Below, piece by piece: positions 51,801 through 59,522 of a DNA stretch of 64,000 nucleotides. Numbering within the stretch: position 1 is the first letter of the stretch; the number at the start of each line of letters is the position of its first letter. This DNA is from Xanthobacteraceae bacterium 501b (GTDB lineage Bacteria > Pseudomonadota > Alphaproteobacteria > Rhizobiales > Xanthobacteraceae): positions 2,046,001 to 2,110,000 of the forward strand of contig KB899087.1 of NCBI GenBank assembly GCA_000378025.1, in the 5' to 3' direction. A model generated the notes under the pieces. It was not told where the DNA came from. It did no database searches and saw only the letters and a program-made list of their open reading frames with translations. Both the position numbers and the translations under genes were made by a program.

Positions 51801-52532
51801 GCCGAGGATCGAGAGCGAGCCGGGCGCGTGCCAGTTGCCACGAATGGTGAAACCATCCTCGTCCTCGTCCATATCGGCATAGGCGCAGATGGAAACGCCG
51901 AGATGCTCCGCTGTCATACGGGTCGTGATGGCGAGAATTTCGCCCGCGTCGCGGCATTCGGCCACCGCACGCCCGAGAGCGTCGAGAAAGCGCAGCCGCG
52001 TCTCACTCTCCTCCAGAGCAACCCGGGTCCGATGCGCTTCCGTCACCTCCACCACGACAGCGATGACGCCGGCGGGAGTTCCGTCATCGCCGGCCACCGG
52101 CGAGTAGTCCAGATTGAGCCACACCTGCTCGGGATGGCTGTCGCGGTGCAGGGTCAGCGGCAGGTCCCGGTAGCTGAGCGTCGCGCCCGACAGGCCCACC
52201 CGCATGACATTGTCGTTGAAGTCGGCGACCTCGGGCCAGCCTTCCCGGACATTCGATCCCAGAAGTCGGCTGTCGCGCCCGCCGGCGAAGGCGGAATAGG
52301 CGTCATTATAGATCATCACGCCATGCTCGCCCCACAGCAGCACGAGCGGCACGGGACTGGCGAGCATCAGGCTGACCGTGTTGCGTAGGCTGGAGGGCCA
52401 TGCCGCAAGAGGGCCGATCGGCGTGGAGGCCCAGTCAAATTCCGCAATGCGGCGCGCAAGTGCCCCACCGCCGGCAGATGGTGCGCGATCGGTGGCAACG
52501 ACGCTCTCGTCCAGCCGCACGTCAAACCCCAT
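48867..52532 (-). CDS. Multi-PAS hybrid sensor histidine kinase
   Basis: 1221 residues from ATG 52532. No membrane helix: a soluble sensor. Order: PAS (WASTPIGPLAAWPSSLRNTVSLMLASPVPLVLLWGEHGVMIYN), GAF (RLRFLDALGRAVAECRDAGEILAITTRMTAEHLGV), then four PAS units (AAQEALRQSEEQLRRAQAAGGVGLF marks one start), HisKA with HDFNN (GGIAHDFNNLLQGITGSLDILGN), HATPase with DTGTGMS and GTGLGLSMVYGF, and a C-terminal receiver with the phospho-Asp in LLITDVGLPGLNG. It likely works through a separate phosphotransfer or response-regulator partner. It sits between the amide locus and the IS remnant, without a cognate regulator next to it. Ligand unknown; PAS/GAF combinations often sense light, redox or small molecules. 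Confidence 0.93.
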   Translation of the reverse strand: MGFDVRLDESVVATDRAPSAGGGALARRIAEFDWASTPIGPLAAWPSSLRNTVSLMLASPVPLVLLWGEHGVMIYNDAYSAFAGGRDSRLLGSNVREGWPEVADFNDNVMRVGLSGATLSYRDLPLTLHRDSHPEQVWLNLDYSPVAGDDGTPAGVIAVVVEVTEAHRTRVALEESETRLRFLDALGRAVAECRDAGEILAITTRMTAEHLGVSICAYADMDEDEDGFTIRGNWHAPGSLSILGHYRLADFGSRVSSELSAGRPLILRDTGAELPSQEAAAFAALGVAATICMPLFKQGRLIALMAVHDKAPHDWSDYELSVIREVTERSWAHIQRARAEGVLREREAHHRQILDSAVDYGIVATDLDGRCTLWNRGAAEMLGWTEMEMLGQPVDAFFTPEDRQAGRPQAKRDEALSSGRAHDARWHQKRSGERFWGLSEMMPLRDAAGTPIGFVKLIRDRTTEYAAQEALRQSEEQLRRAQAAGGVGLFSIDITSNVIHATAEFCRLFGLPPAAEIPASMVERLVIPEDALRISNVASREAGLALLDVEYRIRRHDTGEERIIARKAGYERDEAGRPVRMVGAVQDVTDRRRTQMALEKSEAQFSALAQNMPNQVWTARADGALDWFNDQIYVYSGAAPGSLDGEGWTGLVHADDLTIARERWTRAVASGETYEAEMRLRDAGGSYRWHLARAVPLIDARGMISAWVGTNTDIEAQKRAEEAFAQDRDRLWRISQDLMLVCDFEGTITAVNPSAERLLGWDEGEMVGRRVADFLHPEDLEANARELAGSSGGAATFAFENRYRTKAGEYRLLAWSAVPGNGRIHAVGRDVTEQRAVEEALRQSQKMEAVGQLTGGIAHDFNNLLQGITGSLDILGNRIAQGRTDDLARWVGGARTCADRAAALTHRLLAFSRRQPLDPRPVRANPLIASLEDMLRRTLGERIELELVLGGGLWLTRCDPNQLESAILNLAINARDAMPEGGKLTIETCNAHLDSLFAAREREVKPGQYVCICVTDTGTGMSRETIARAFEPFFTTKPIGQGTGLGLSMVYGFTRQSEGYARIYSELGQGTTIKLYLPRYRGDDDADDGVSALGEAPGTEAGEVVLVVEDEPVVRGLIVEVLNELGYRAIEASDGPKGLEILQSRQRIDLLITDVGLPGLNGRQVADGGRVSRPGLKVLFMTGYAENAALASGFLEPGMAMITKPFAMDILATRIREIIEK

Positions 52533-52760
52533 GACACGAGTCGGCCCTGAACCCAGCCGGACAGGGCTCCGACCTGCCAGAACGCACGAATGTCGGGCCG
52601 GTTCCACTCCGGAATGCAATTTAGATCGCAAGCCTATCGGCGCCGGCCATCACCCAACCTTCAGAAAAATCTTGCCCTGGCACGGCCCGGCGCGGCCCGC
52701 TCATGCGCCAAGCGCGCGGCGGCGAGCCGATAGGTGCTGTTGAGCACGACTCGGATCGTT

Positions 52761-53258
52761 TGAGCTGCTGCCGGTTCTATGGACACCCAGCCAGGCTCAT
52801 CCGACTTTCATTTCGAACTCGGCGGGGCTGACGTAGCCGATGGGCGAGTGCCTGCGAACCGTATTGTAAAAGCGCTCGATGCAATCGAACACATCGGCCC
52901 GGGCGCCGTCACGAGTTCAGTAGACCTTGCCCCATATCCGTTCGTTCTTGAGCGAGGAGAAGAAGCTCTCCATTGCCGCGTTATCCCTCACCTTGCCGGA
53001 TCGGCTCATGGAATATGTAACGCCATTTTCGGCCAGCGGTTTCTGGAAGGGCTGGCTCGGGTATTGGCTGCCTTGATCCGAGTGGTGGAGCAAGGCAACC
53101 GGCTTGCCGCGGCGCCAGATCGCCATGATGAGCGCGTCGGTGACGAGCGCTGCGGTCACTCGACCTTGAACTCCCGGCCAAACGTCGGTCGTTGCAGCTG
53201 CGGCCCCCAGCTTCATGAAACACCCAATTTCAGTGGCCACAGAACCGGCAGCAGGCCA
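52761..53258 (-). mobile_element. Internally deleted IS3-family insertion sequence, 498 bp
   Basis: Both ends are present: 25-bp terminal inverted repeats at 52761-52785 and 53234-53258, 21 of 25 positions identical, beginning TG and ending CA when read inward. Between them only the C-terminal part of an IS3-type transposase remains (52797-53240), about one third of a normal 1.2-1.4 kb element. The three bases next to the ends (GTT and AAC) are not a direct repeat, so no target-site duplication is visible. It lies between the hybrid kinase gene and the ten-gene catabolic operon. Confidence 0.85.
52797..53240 (-). pseudogene. IS3-family transposase remnant with in-frame stop
   Basis: Reads as the end of the IS3 OrfB rve integrase: VTAALVTDALIMAIWRRGKP, HHSDQGSQY, MSRSGKVRDNAAMESFFSSLKNERIWGKVY, then TGA at 52917-52919 where the family has Arg (K-x-Y-R-T-R-D), then in the same frame TRDGARADVFDCIERFYNTVRRHSPIGYVSPAEFEMKVG and a final TGA at 52797-52799. 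A single C-to-T change (CGA to TGA) explains the stop. The N-terminus is not family-like: residues before about VTAALV come from the fused left end of the element. The catalytic DDE triad is incomplete, so the gene is inactive. Confidence 0.88.
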
Positions 53259-53590
53259 AACATCGCTACCAACAAACTGGCTAGGGTGACACTCAGCGCT
53301 ACAGGGTGGGAAGAATTATCCTTATATATCAGAGGTATCGTGCGATATGTGGCACGGCGCAGGATGGTCTGAAACCACCCGAGTTCGCTCCCACTCACTG
53401 ATCGAAATGCCGCATAGGATTTTGAAACCGATAAGATTTTTATGCTTCAGAAGGATCAGCCCCGCCTTCGAGGCCGTCAGAATACTACGGTATTGATTTA
53501 AAAAGGCAAATTGGCTCAGAATAGTATTCTGAGCCTTCGCGGACTATCGAGGTCAATCGACCCTTTTCGCTGCGGCGCGCCTCATCTGGC
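53259..53590. other. AT-rich spacer between the IS remnant and the catabolic operon
   Basis: 332 bp, clearly lower in GC than the rest of the window. No gene, apart from the operon terminator at 53514-53536, and one imperfect inverted repeat around 53480-53497 are visible. Its composition and the neighbouring IS suggest a junction of acquired DNA. Confidence 0.55.
53514..53536 (-). terminator. Terminator of the ten-gene catabolic operon
   Basis: GGCTCAGAATA (53514-53524) and TATTCTGAGCC (53526-53536) form a perfect 11-bp inverted repeat with a one-base centre; on the minus strand it is followed by AATTTGCCTTTTT. It lies 55 bp after the last gene of the operon. Confidence 0.8.
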
Positions 53591-54394
53591 TCAGGTGTCG
53601 CCACGTGGCACAAGAAAATCCGTAACGTGCTGAGCGAACAGGTCTGCCCGCGTGCGCGGGTAGAAATGCCCGCCATCGAACGCGACAAGTGTAGCGCCCG
53701 GAATGCCGCGTGCGAGGCGCTCGGACTGTGCGAAGAGGATCATCTCATCGTCGCGCGCGCCCAGGACCAGGGTCGGCGCCCGGATTCGGCCGAGCTCCGC
53801 CGCCCGATCGAACGCCAGCAGCATGCGGATGCGGGCCATCGCGACCGAGAGCGGCGCGAGACTCTGCGCTGCCCTGCCGACCGCCGCATTGAGCTCTGGC
53901 TCATGGGCGGCGATCCAATCCGCATCATAACCCAGCACATGGGTGAAGGCCTGGTAGATGTCCGGACGGCCGGCTTCGAGAAGCGCGAGCCGGGCCTCGA
54001 AAAGGGCATGGAAACGCGCATCCGGGCCCGGCCAGCTGCCCGAGATGACGAGGCGGTCGGCTCTCTCGGGGCTGTCGAGGGCAAGAGTCTGGACGACGGC
54101 GCCGCCGGTGGAATGGCCGACAAGATGCGCCCGCGCCCATCCGGCCTCGTCCATGATCTCCACGACGTCGCGGGCGATGCGCTCGATTGTGTAGGGCCCC
54201 TCCGGCCGGTCACTGCGCCCAGCGCCACGATGATCGACAATCAGGAGCCGGAAGCGGGCTTCCAGCGGCTCCGCGACCGGCTCCCAGAAGCGCCCGTCAC
54301 CACCGAGCCCCGGTATCAGCACCACATCGGGGCCGTCGGCGCCTCGCACCTCGAAGTGCACGCGGCAGCCATCGGATGTCGTCATCAGGGGCAT
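53591..54394 (-). CDS. Alpha/beta hydrolase
   Basis: 267 residues. LIPGLGGDGRFWEP (oxyanion region), nucleophile elbow GHSTGGAVVQ, acid in LVLGARDDEMI and the catalytic His in FDGGHFYPRTR complete a standard triad. The fold matches the 3-oxoadipate enol-lactonase/esterase class of hydrolases acting on small esters, lactones or C-C bonds. It is the last gene of the operon (10-bp gap from the racemase gene). In this pathway it might open a lactone or hydrolyse an intermediate; inferred. Confidence 0.88.
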   Translation of the reverse strand: MPLMTTSDGCRVHFEVRGADGPDVVLIPGLGGDGRFWEPVAEPLEARFRLLIVDHRGAGRSDRPEGPYTIERIARDVVEIMDEAGWARAHLVGHSTGGAVVQTLALDSPERADRLVISGSWPGPDARFHALFEARLALLEAGRPDIYQAFTHVLGYDADWIAAHEPELNAAVGRAAQSLAPLSVAMARIRMLLAFDRAAELGRIRAPTLVLGARDDEMILFAQSERLARGIPGATLVAFDGGHFYPRTRADLFAQHVTDFLVPRGDT

Positions 54395-54403
54395 GGCTGG
54401 ACC

Positions 54404-55453
54404 TCAGATCGGCTGCTCGCCCGTGTATCCCGGCCAAGTGTCGCCCAGCCGGAAGCCGTCCGGGAATGGGTCGGTCGGGTCAAGCACATATTGATGGAAG
54501 GCGGTGATCCACCCCGGTCCGGTGATGGTCGGCAGCACGGCCGGCAGGCCGGCAAGTTCGGTGGTGCCGCGCAGCCCGCCGATGAACTCGGTGCCGATCA
54601 GCGAGCGGTGCAGGAAGCGCTCGCCCACCTGCAGCAATCCCTTCGCGTGCAGCACCGCCATCCGCGCGCAGGTGCCGGTGCCGCAAGGTGAGCGATCGTG
54701 CCGGCCCGGCGAGACGATGACTGTGTTCTTCGAGACGAGGCCCTGGTCATCGCGTTCCAGCGGCCCAGCGAACAGGGTCTGGTTGATGGTGTGGATCTCC
54801 GGGTTTTCCGGGTGCACGCAGGGGATCTGCTCGGCCGCCGCCGCCTTGATGCGCTCGCCCACCTCCACCAGCTGTGCGGCCTCCTTCAGCTCCAGCCGGA
54901 AGCCGAGCGAGGCCGCGTCCACGATGGCGTAGATCATGCCGCCATAGCCGACATCCACAGTGATGCGGCCGAGCCCCGGCACCTCGACCTCGCGGTCCAG
55001 CGCGAAGGCAAAGCCGGGAACGTTGTCGAAGGTCACGTTCACGCACTTGCCGTCACGGCATTCGGCCGAGACTTTCACCAGCCCGGCGGGCGCTTCCAGC
55101 ACCAGATTGGTGACAGGCTCCTGCATGGGGATGATGCCGGTCTCCAGCAGCACGGTGACGGTGCAGATGGTGTTGGTGCCGGACATCGGCACATAATAGT
55201 CGGATTCGATGATGACGAAGCCGGCATCGGCTTCCGGCGTCGTCGGCGGCAGCACCAGGTTGACGCATTGTGAGACACGCCCGCGCGGCTCGTTCAGCAG
55301 GAACCGGCGCAACTCGTCGCGATGCGTCTGAACATATTGCATCTTCTCGAACATGGTCTTGCCGGGCACGTCGCGCACGCCCCCGGTGATGACCTCGTTG
55401 AGCTCACCGGCGGCGTGCGCTCCGACGACGTTTATCATGCGGCTGAAGCGCAT
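54404..55453 (-). CDS. Proline racemase family enzyme, Ser/Cys type
   Basis: 349 residues from ATG 55453. It shares the family's two catalytic regions: VPMSGTNTICTV (Ser91 where proline racemases and 4-hydroxyproline epimerases have Cys) and DRSPCGTGTCARM (Cys257). Family members with Ser/Cys at these positions include hydroxyproline 2-epimerases of broad substrate range, while Thr/Cys is the trans-3-hydroxyproline dehydratase type; Cys/Cys gives plain epimerases or racemases. So epimerase activity on a hydroxylated proline-like substrate is likely, with details open. A second family member, Cys/Cys, is in the same operon (58506-59507). Gap to the DapA-family gene is 10 bp. Confidence 0.85.
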   Translation of the reverse strand: MRFSRMINVVGAHAAGELNEVITGGVRDVPGKTMFEKMQYVQTHRDELRRFLLNEPRGRVSQCVNLVLPPTTPEADAGFVIIESDYYVPMSGTNTICTVTVLLETGIIPMQEPVTNLVLEAPAGLVKVSAECRDGKCVNVTFDNVPGFAFALDREVEVPGLGRITVDVGYGGMIYAIVDAASLGFRLELKEAAQLVEVGERIKAAAAEQIPCVHPENPEIHTINQTLFAGPLERDDQGLVSKNTVIVSPGRHDRSPCGTGTCARMAVLHAKGLLQVGERFLHRSLIGTEFIGGLRGTTELAGLPAVLPTITGPGWITAFHQYVLDPTDPFPDGFRLGDTWPGYTGEQPI

Positions 55454-55463
55454 CGTTCTCTCC

Positions 55464-56372
55464 TCAGGACGCCGAACGCGCGGCGCCGGCGAGCGCCGTG
55501 ACCGTCGCCTCAAGAACGCCGAGAACCCGCTCGCGCTCGGCTCCGATCAGCGGCAGGCGCGGGGCGCGCACCCATTCGGGCGCGCCGTAGACGACCTTCT
55601 CCGCCAGCTTGATGTATTGGACAAGCTTGACGTCAGTATCGAGGTGGAAGGCCGGGGTTAGGATGCGGTAGAGCGCGCGGGCCTCATTGTAACGCCCGGC
55701 GATGCACAGGTTGAACAGTTCGACGCACTCCGCCGGCCAGGCATTTGTCATGCCCGACACCCAGCCGGTAACGCCGAGCGCGGCGCTTTCCAGCAAGAGG
55801 TCGTCGACGCCGCAGAACACCGAGAAACGGTCGCCGCACTCATTGTAGAGGTCGGTGACGCGGCGGATGTTGCCGGTCTCCTCCTTAATGCAGACGATGG
55901 TCTCCACATCCGCAATTTCGTTTAGAATAGAGGGGGTTACATCGACGCCATAGGCGATCGGGTTGTTGTAGATCATGATCGGCAAGCCGCAGCTGGTGCC
56001 AAGGGTGCGGTACCAGGCTGCCGTCTCGCGCGGGTCGCTCTTATAGGCGATGGAGGGGAAGGCCATCAGGCCCTGCGCGCCTAGCTTCTCGTAATGGCGG
56101 GCGGAGGCCAGCGCCTCGGCCATGCCGACATGGGCGAGGCCCGAGAGCAGCGGCACCCGGCCGGCGACCACTTCCTTGGCGGCGAGGATGACGCTCTCGC
56201 GCTCGGCGGCGGTCAGCGAGGCGTTTTCTCCCAGCATTGGCAACACGATAACGCCGGACACGCCGTTGTTTATCAGCCGGTCGATGCTGGCCTGGGTGGC
56301 GGCGAGATCGAGGCTTTCATCCTCCTTGAGCTTGGTGGTGACGGCGGGAAAGACTCCGGTCCAGCGGGTCAT
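55464..56372 (-). CDS. DapA-family lyase/deaminase
   Basis: 302 residues, TIM barrel of the dihydrodipicolinate synthase superfamily. Schiff-base Lys in VCIKEETGN, the Tyr of YNNPIAYGVD and the N-terminal GVFPAVTTKLKEDESLDL with VLPMLGENASLTAAE are visible. This superfamily includes pyruvate aldolases and, in hydroxyproline catabolism, the deaminase of 1-pyrroline-4-hydroxy-2-carboxylate. Which reaction applies here cannot be read from these motifs. Its start overlaps the stop of the B12 mutase gene by 4 bp (ATGA), so the two are made together. Confidence 0.88.
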   Translation of the reverse strand: MTRWTGVFPAVTTKLKEDESLDLAATQASIDRLINNGVSGVIVLPMLGENASLTAAERESVILAAKEVVAGRVPLLSGLAHVGMAEALASARHYEKLGAQGLMAFPSIAYKSDPRETAAWYRTLGTSCGLPIMIYNNPIAYGVDVTPSILNEIADVETIVCIKEETGNIRRVTDLYNECGDRFSVFCGVDDLLLESAALGVTGWVSGMTNAWPAECVELFNLCIAGRYNEARALYRILTPAFHLDTDVKLVQYIKLAEKVVYGAPEWVRAPRLPLIGAERERVLGVLEATVTALAGAARSAS

Positions 56373-58171
56373 CGCGTGTCCTTTCGGAAGACAAAACGGG
56401 TGGCGGTGGGTTGGTCGATCAGTGCAGTGAGGTGATCGATCAGTGCAGTGGGGGTAAGGCAGGGCACGACACCGAGGGCGGCGATGTCGGCGGAGACGTC
56501 GACCGGCAGACCCGAATTCGAGTCCTCGGGAACCTGGTTGAGCCGCCCGCCGATGCAGACCGGGATGCTGGCCCCGGCGCGGGTGAGCGCCTGGGTGACC
56601 TCGCGGGCGTAGCGCAGCGCGATACCATTATAGGTGCTGATGGCGATGATGTCCGCGCCGGCGGCCAGCGCGGCGGCGACGAGGTCGTCGGCATCGACCG
56701 AGGTGCCTCCGTCAACCGTCGCGACGCCGAGATGGCCAAGCGTGCGCTCGATGAGGTTCTTGCCGTGCTCATGCACATCGCTGGAGGCGACGCAGGCGGT
56801 GAAGCCGCGCGCGGCGAGGCGGGCGGCGTCCTCCGGGGGCACCCGCCTCGCCCAGTCGCGCGCGGCGTGCTCCAGCTCGTCCACCCATTCGGCCTGCGCC
56901 ACCGGAAGGCGCCCGCTCCACGCCTTCGCCTCCGGCGCGCCGGCGCCGAACGCGGCTTCCAGGCGCTTGGGACCGATGCGGCGCAGGGCAAGCATCGTCT
57001 GGGCGGGATCGGCGGGGTCGATGCCCGCTTCCTCCAGCCCGGCCAGCGTTCGCGCGGCAAACAGACGGCCGCCCTGAACCAGCCGCTCGGCCAGCGCGTC
57101 GACGGGCGCGGTCTCGATCAGCCCGGACGAGCCGGCGGCATGTTCGGCGAGGCGGTGGGCGAAAAGCTGGGCGTCGATGATCTCGTCAATATCGGGGATG
57201 CGCTCATTCTCGGTGACAGGCACCGGATTGACCGCATGGCCCGTGTGCCGGCGCCCGAGCGCCCAGATGTCGGCCTGCAGGTAGCTCGCCAGGCTGGCAT
57301 AGTTGCCGGCGGGCGTGGATTTGTAGCTCACCGTGTTGCCGAAGATCATCGTGCCCGGCGTGTCGGTCACCTGAGCCAGCGCGGCGTGGAAGGCCATGCG
57401 CACCAGCGGCGCGGTGAAGTGGTGGCCGAAGCAATGCGACAGCCGGGCGCCGATCAGCGTCTCGACGATATGCTTTTCCACCAGCACCATGCCCAGCGCC
57501 GAGCTCATATCGGCGAACAGGCCGGCAAAGCCGTCGTCGAGATTGGAATGCACCAGCACCTCGACCGGTTGCGCGGCGATGAGGCCGAGCGCGGTGACGG
57601 TGGCGTGGGTGGTGGCGACATCGTCGTCCCAATCCGGCAGGCGGAAGGTGAAGTACTGGCCGAGATTGCCGATGGCGGTGGCCCCAGCCGCCAGCGCGCC
57701 CTTGGTGTTCTCCAGCGCCCCCGGCAGGCCCAGCATGAAGTCGCCGAAATGCGCGGCGGCGGGCGCGGCATTGGTGATGCGGGCGAAGCTCTCCGCCCCT
57801 TCCAGCACGATGCCGGTTCCGCGTCGGCTGCCCTTCCGCATTTCCGGGGGGTAGCCCATCGACATGTCGAGGGTGATGCCGAAACGGTCCACCCGAGCGC
57901 CGTGCCGGGCGCAGGCGGCGTGAACGTCGGCGATCGCGGCGACCGTTCGTTCGACGCTGCGGAAGCCGATATGGGCGTGCTGCATGACGCGCCCGGCGAG
58001 CGCCTCGCGGCGCTTGTACGCGGCCTCGCTTGCCACATTCTCCGCGTCGAGGAAGGCGTTGCGACCGACCGTCCAGTCCCGCGCCAGCGCCCGGCCCGCA
58101 GCGACGAGTTCCCCGCCAGGCTGCAGAGTCGGCGGAATCAGCTGGTCGCGGGAGGGAAGCGGCGCGGTCAT
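56369..58171 (-). CDS. Fused cobalamin-dependent mutase-like protein (TIM-barrel domain plus B12-binding domain)
   Basis: 600 residues. The last about 145 residues are a B12-binding domain: DVHEHG (Asp465, His467, Gly470; the DxHxxG base-off His motif), then Ser512 in IAIST and GG at 541-542. Residues about 60-345 look like the substrate barrel of carbon-skeleton mutases: HAHIGFRSVERTVAAIADVHAACARHG, then TPAGNYASLASYLQADIWALGRRHTGHAVNPVPVTENERIPDIDEIIDA, which is glutamate-mutase/aminomutase-like in feel, though I do not recognise a named family. Glutamate mutase uses separate subunits; here both parts are one chain. An adenosylcobalamin radical rearrangement is inferred. It is coupled to the DapA-family gene (4-bp overlap). 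Near the C-terminus a 21-bp tandem duplication encodes TALIDHL/TALIDQP. Confidence 0.78.
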   Translation of the reverse strand: MTAPLPSRDQLIPPTLQPGGELVAAGRALARDWTVGRNAFLDAENVASEAAYKRREALAGRVMQHAHIGFRSVERTVAAIADVHAACARHGARVDRFGITLDMSMGYPPEMRKGSRRGTGIVLEGAESFARITNAAPAAAHFGDFMLGLPGALENTKGALAAGATAIGNLGQYFTFRLPDWDDDVATTHATVTALGLIAAQPVEVLVHSNLDDGFAGLFADMSSALGMVLVEKHIVETLIGARLSHCFGHHFTAPLVRMAFHAALAQVTDTPGTMIFGNTVSYKSTPAGNYASLASYLQADIWALGRRHTGHAVNPVPVTENERIPDIDEIIDAQLFAHRLAEHAAGSSGLIETAPVDALAERLVQGGRLFAARTLAGLEEAGIDPADPAQTMLALRRIGPKRLEAAFGAGAPEAKAWSGRLPVAQAEWVDELEHAARDWARRVPPEDAARLAARGFTACVASSDVHEHGKNLIERTLGHLGVATVDGGTSVDADDLVAAALAAGADIIAISTYNGIALRYAREVTQALTRAGASIPVCIGGRLNQVPEDSNSGLPVDVSADIAALGVVPCLTPTALIDHLTALIDQPTATRFVFRKDTR

Positions 58172-58183
58172 CGGCGGACTCTG

Positions 58184-58498
58184 TCAGCGCATCGGGGAGA
58201 GCGCGGTGGGGGCGAGCAGGCGGGTCTGCTGGCTCTGGATCATGCCCTTGATCGCGGCGAGATAATCCTGCCACGGCGGATGGGCGAGCATCAGCGCCCG
58301 GCGCGCCTCGCGATCGGCCATGCTGTCATAGCGCCACAGCGCGACGACATGGTTCAGCTCGCCGATCTCGGTGACGAAATGGCCGATGAACGTGCCGAGA
58401 TAACGCTTCTGGATGTCGAGGCCGAGCGTTTCATAGGCGTTGAGGAAATCGCCCATCCGACCGGGCACGATGTGGTAGTCGCGCTCTTCGAGGATCAT
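58184..58498 (-). CDS. NIPSNAP family protein
   Basis: 104 residues from ATG 58498. The ferredoxin-like NIPSNAP domain is clear: MILEERDYHIVPGRMGDFLNAYETLGLDIQKRYLGTFIGHFVTEIGELNHVVALWRYDSMADREARRALMLAHPPWQDYLA. Members are dimeric alpha-beta barrels, often with catabolic enzymes of unusual acids or amines; most have no defined activity. It lies between the B12 mutase and 4-hydroxyproline-epimerase-like genes with gaps of 12 and 7 bp, so it is part of the pathway. Confidence 0.85.
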   Translation of the reverse strand: MILEERDYHIVPGRMGDFLNAYETLGLDIQKRYLGTFIGHFVTEIGELNHVVALWRYDSMADREARRALMLAHPPWQDYLAAIKGMIQSQQTRLLAPTALSPMR

Positions 58499-58505
58499 CG
58501 CCGCC

Positions 58506-59507
58506 TCACGCCAGCTGGAAGCCGAAGGCGAGCGGGTCGCGCTCGTCGACGGTGATGGTGTTGTGGCCGTAGACGCGGGCCCAGCCTCCGATGCTCGGGC
58601 GGATGGCCGGACGGCCGGCGACCTCGGCGGCGCTCTCCACCCGACCGTGGAACAGCGTGCCGATGATGCTCTCATGCACGAAGTCGTCCCCCACCTTCAG
58701 CAGCCCCTTCGCCACCCGCTGAGCCATGCGCGAGGAGGTGCCGGTGCCGCAGGGCGAGCGGTCGATGCCCTTGTCGCCATAGAACACCGCATTGCGGCCA
58801 TGGGCCTCCTTGTGCTTAGGCCCATCCGCCCACATCACATGGCTGACGCCATTGATGCGGGGGTCCTCGGGATGAACCGGGGCCACCGCCGCCTGCACGG
58901 CCGCGCGCACCGCCGGGCTCCACTTCAGGATATCCTCGGCCTTCATGCCGTCGAGGCCGGCCCAGTTCTTCTGCGGCTCGACGATGGCGTAGTAATTGCC
59001 GCCATAGGACACATCGACGATGAGTTCGCCGATGCCAGGCACGTCGACGGTGATGCCTTCGGCGTGGAGATAGCTCGGGATGTTGAACAGCCTGACCTGA
59101 TCGACGAAGCGGCCATTGCGCGTGTACTCGACCTCCACCCGCCCGGCCGGTACTTCCAGCGCCAGCCTTCCCTCCACCCGCGGCACCACGAAGCCCTGTT
59201 CGAGCGCCACGGTGACGGTGCCGATGGTGCCATGACCGCACATCGGCAGGCAGCCGGAGACTTCGATGAACAGCACGCCCAGCTCGCAATCCTCCCGCGA
59301 CGGCGGATAGAGGATCGAGCCGGACATCACGTCGTGGCCGCGCGGCTCGAACATCAGCGCCTTGCGCACCCAGTCATGGTCGCGCAGGAAGATCTGCCGT
59401 TTCTCCGCCATCGACACGTTGGGCAGCAGCGGCGCGCCGCCCGCGACCACGCGCACCGGATTGCCGCAGGTGTGAGCATCGACGCAGAGAAAGGTATGCG
59501 GGTTCAT
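58506..59507 (-). CDS. 4-hydroxyproline 2-epimerase-like proline racemase, Cys/Cys type
   Basis: 333 residues from ATG 59507. The two catalytic Cys are present, Cys90 in LPMCGHGTIGTV and Cys253 in DRSPCGTGTSSRM, with VDAHTCGNPVRVV at the start. This is the pattern of 4-hydroxyproline 2-epimerases, which convert trans-4-hydroxy-L-proline to cis-4-hydroxy-D-proline, and of related proline racemases. The substrate here could differ. The following gene product upstream, the DadA-type flavoprotein, would oxidise the D-form. Cytoplasmic. Gap to the flavoprotein gene is 15 bp. Confidence 0.9.
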   Translation of the reverse strand: MNPHTFLCVDAHTCGNPVRVVAGGAPLLPNVSMAEKRQIFLRDHDWVRKALMFEPRGHDVMSGSILYPPSREDCELGVLFIEVSGCLPMCGHGTIGTVTVALEQGFVVPRVEGRLALEVPAGRVEVEYTRNGRFVDQVRLFNIPSYLHAEGITVDVPGIGELIVDVSYGGNYYAIVEPQKNWAGLDGMKAEDILKWSPAVRAAVQAAVAPVHPEDPRINGVSHVMWADGPKHKEAHGRNAVFYGDKGIDRSPCGTGTSSRMAQRVAKGLLKVGDDFVHESIIGTLFHGRVESAAEVAGRPAIRPSIGGWARVYGHNTITVDERDPLAFGFQLA

Positions 59508-59522
59508 CACGGGCTCCGCGTT

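Noticed and set aside
52917-52919. Frameshift in the IS transposase remnant
   Set aside because: Reading on past the stop in the same frame gives the normal family C-terminus, so it is a nonsense codon, not a frameshift.
52758-53261. Target-site duplication around the IS remnant
   Set aside because: The flanking triplets GTT and AAC are not direct repeats.
56411-58555. 714-codon plus-strand frame opposite the B12 mutase gene
   Set aside because: Same reason; it crosses the boundaries of two minus-strand genes and has the Arg/Gly/His composition of a GC-rich antisense frame.
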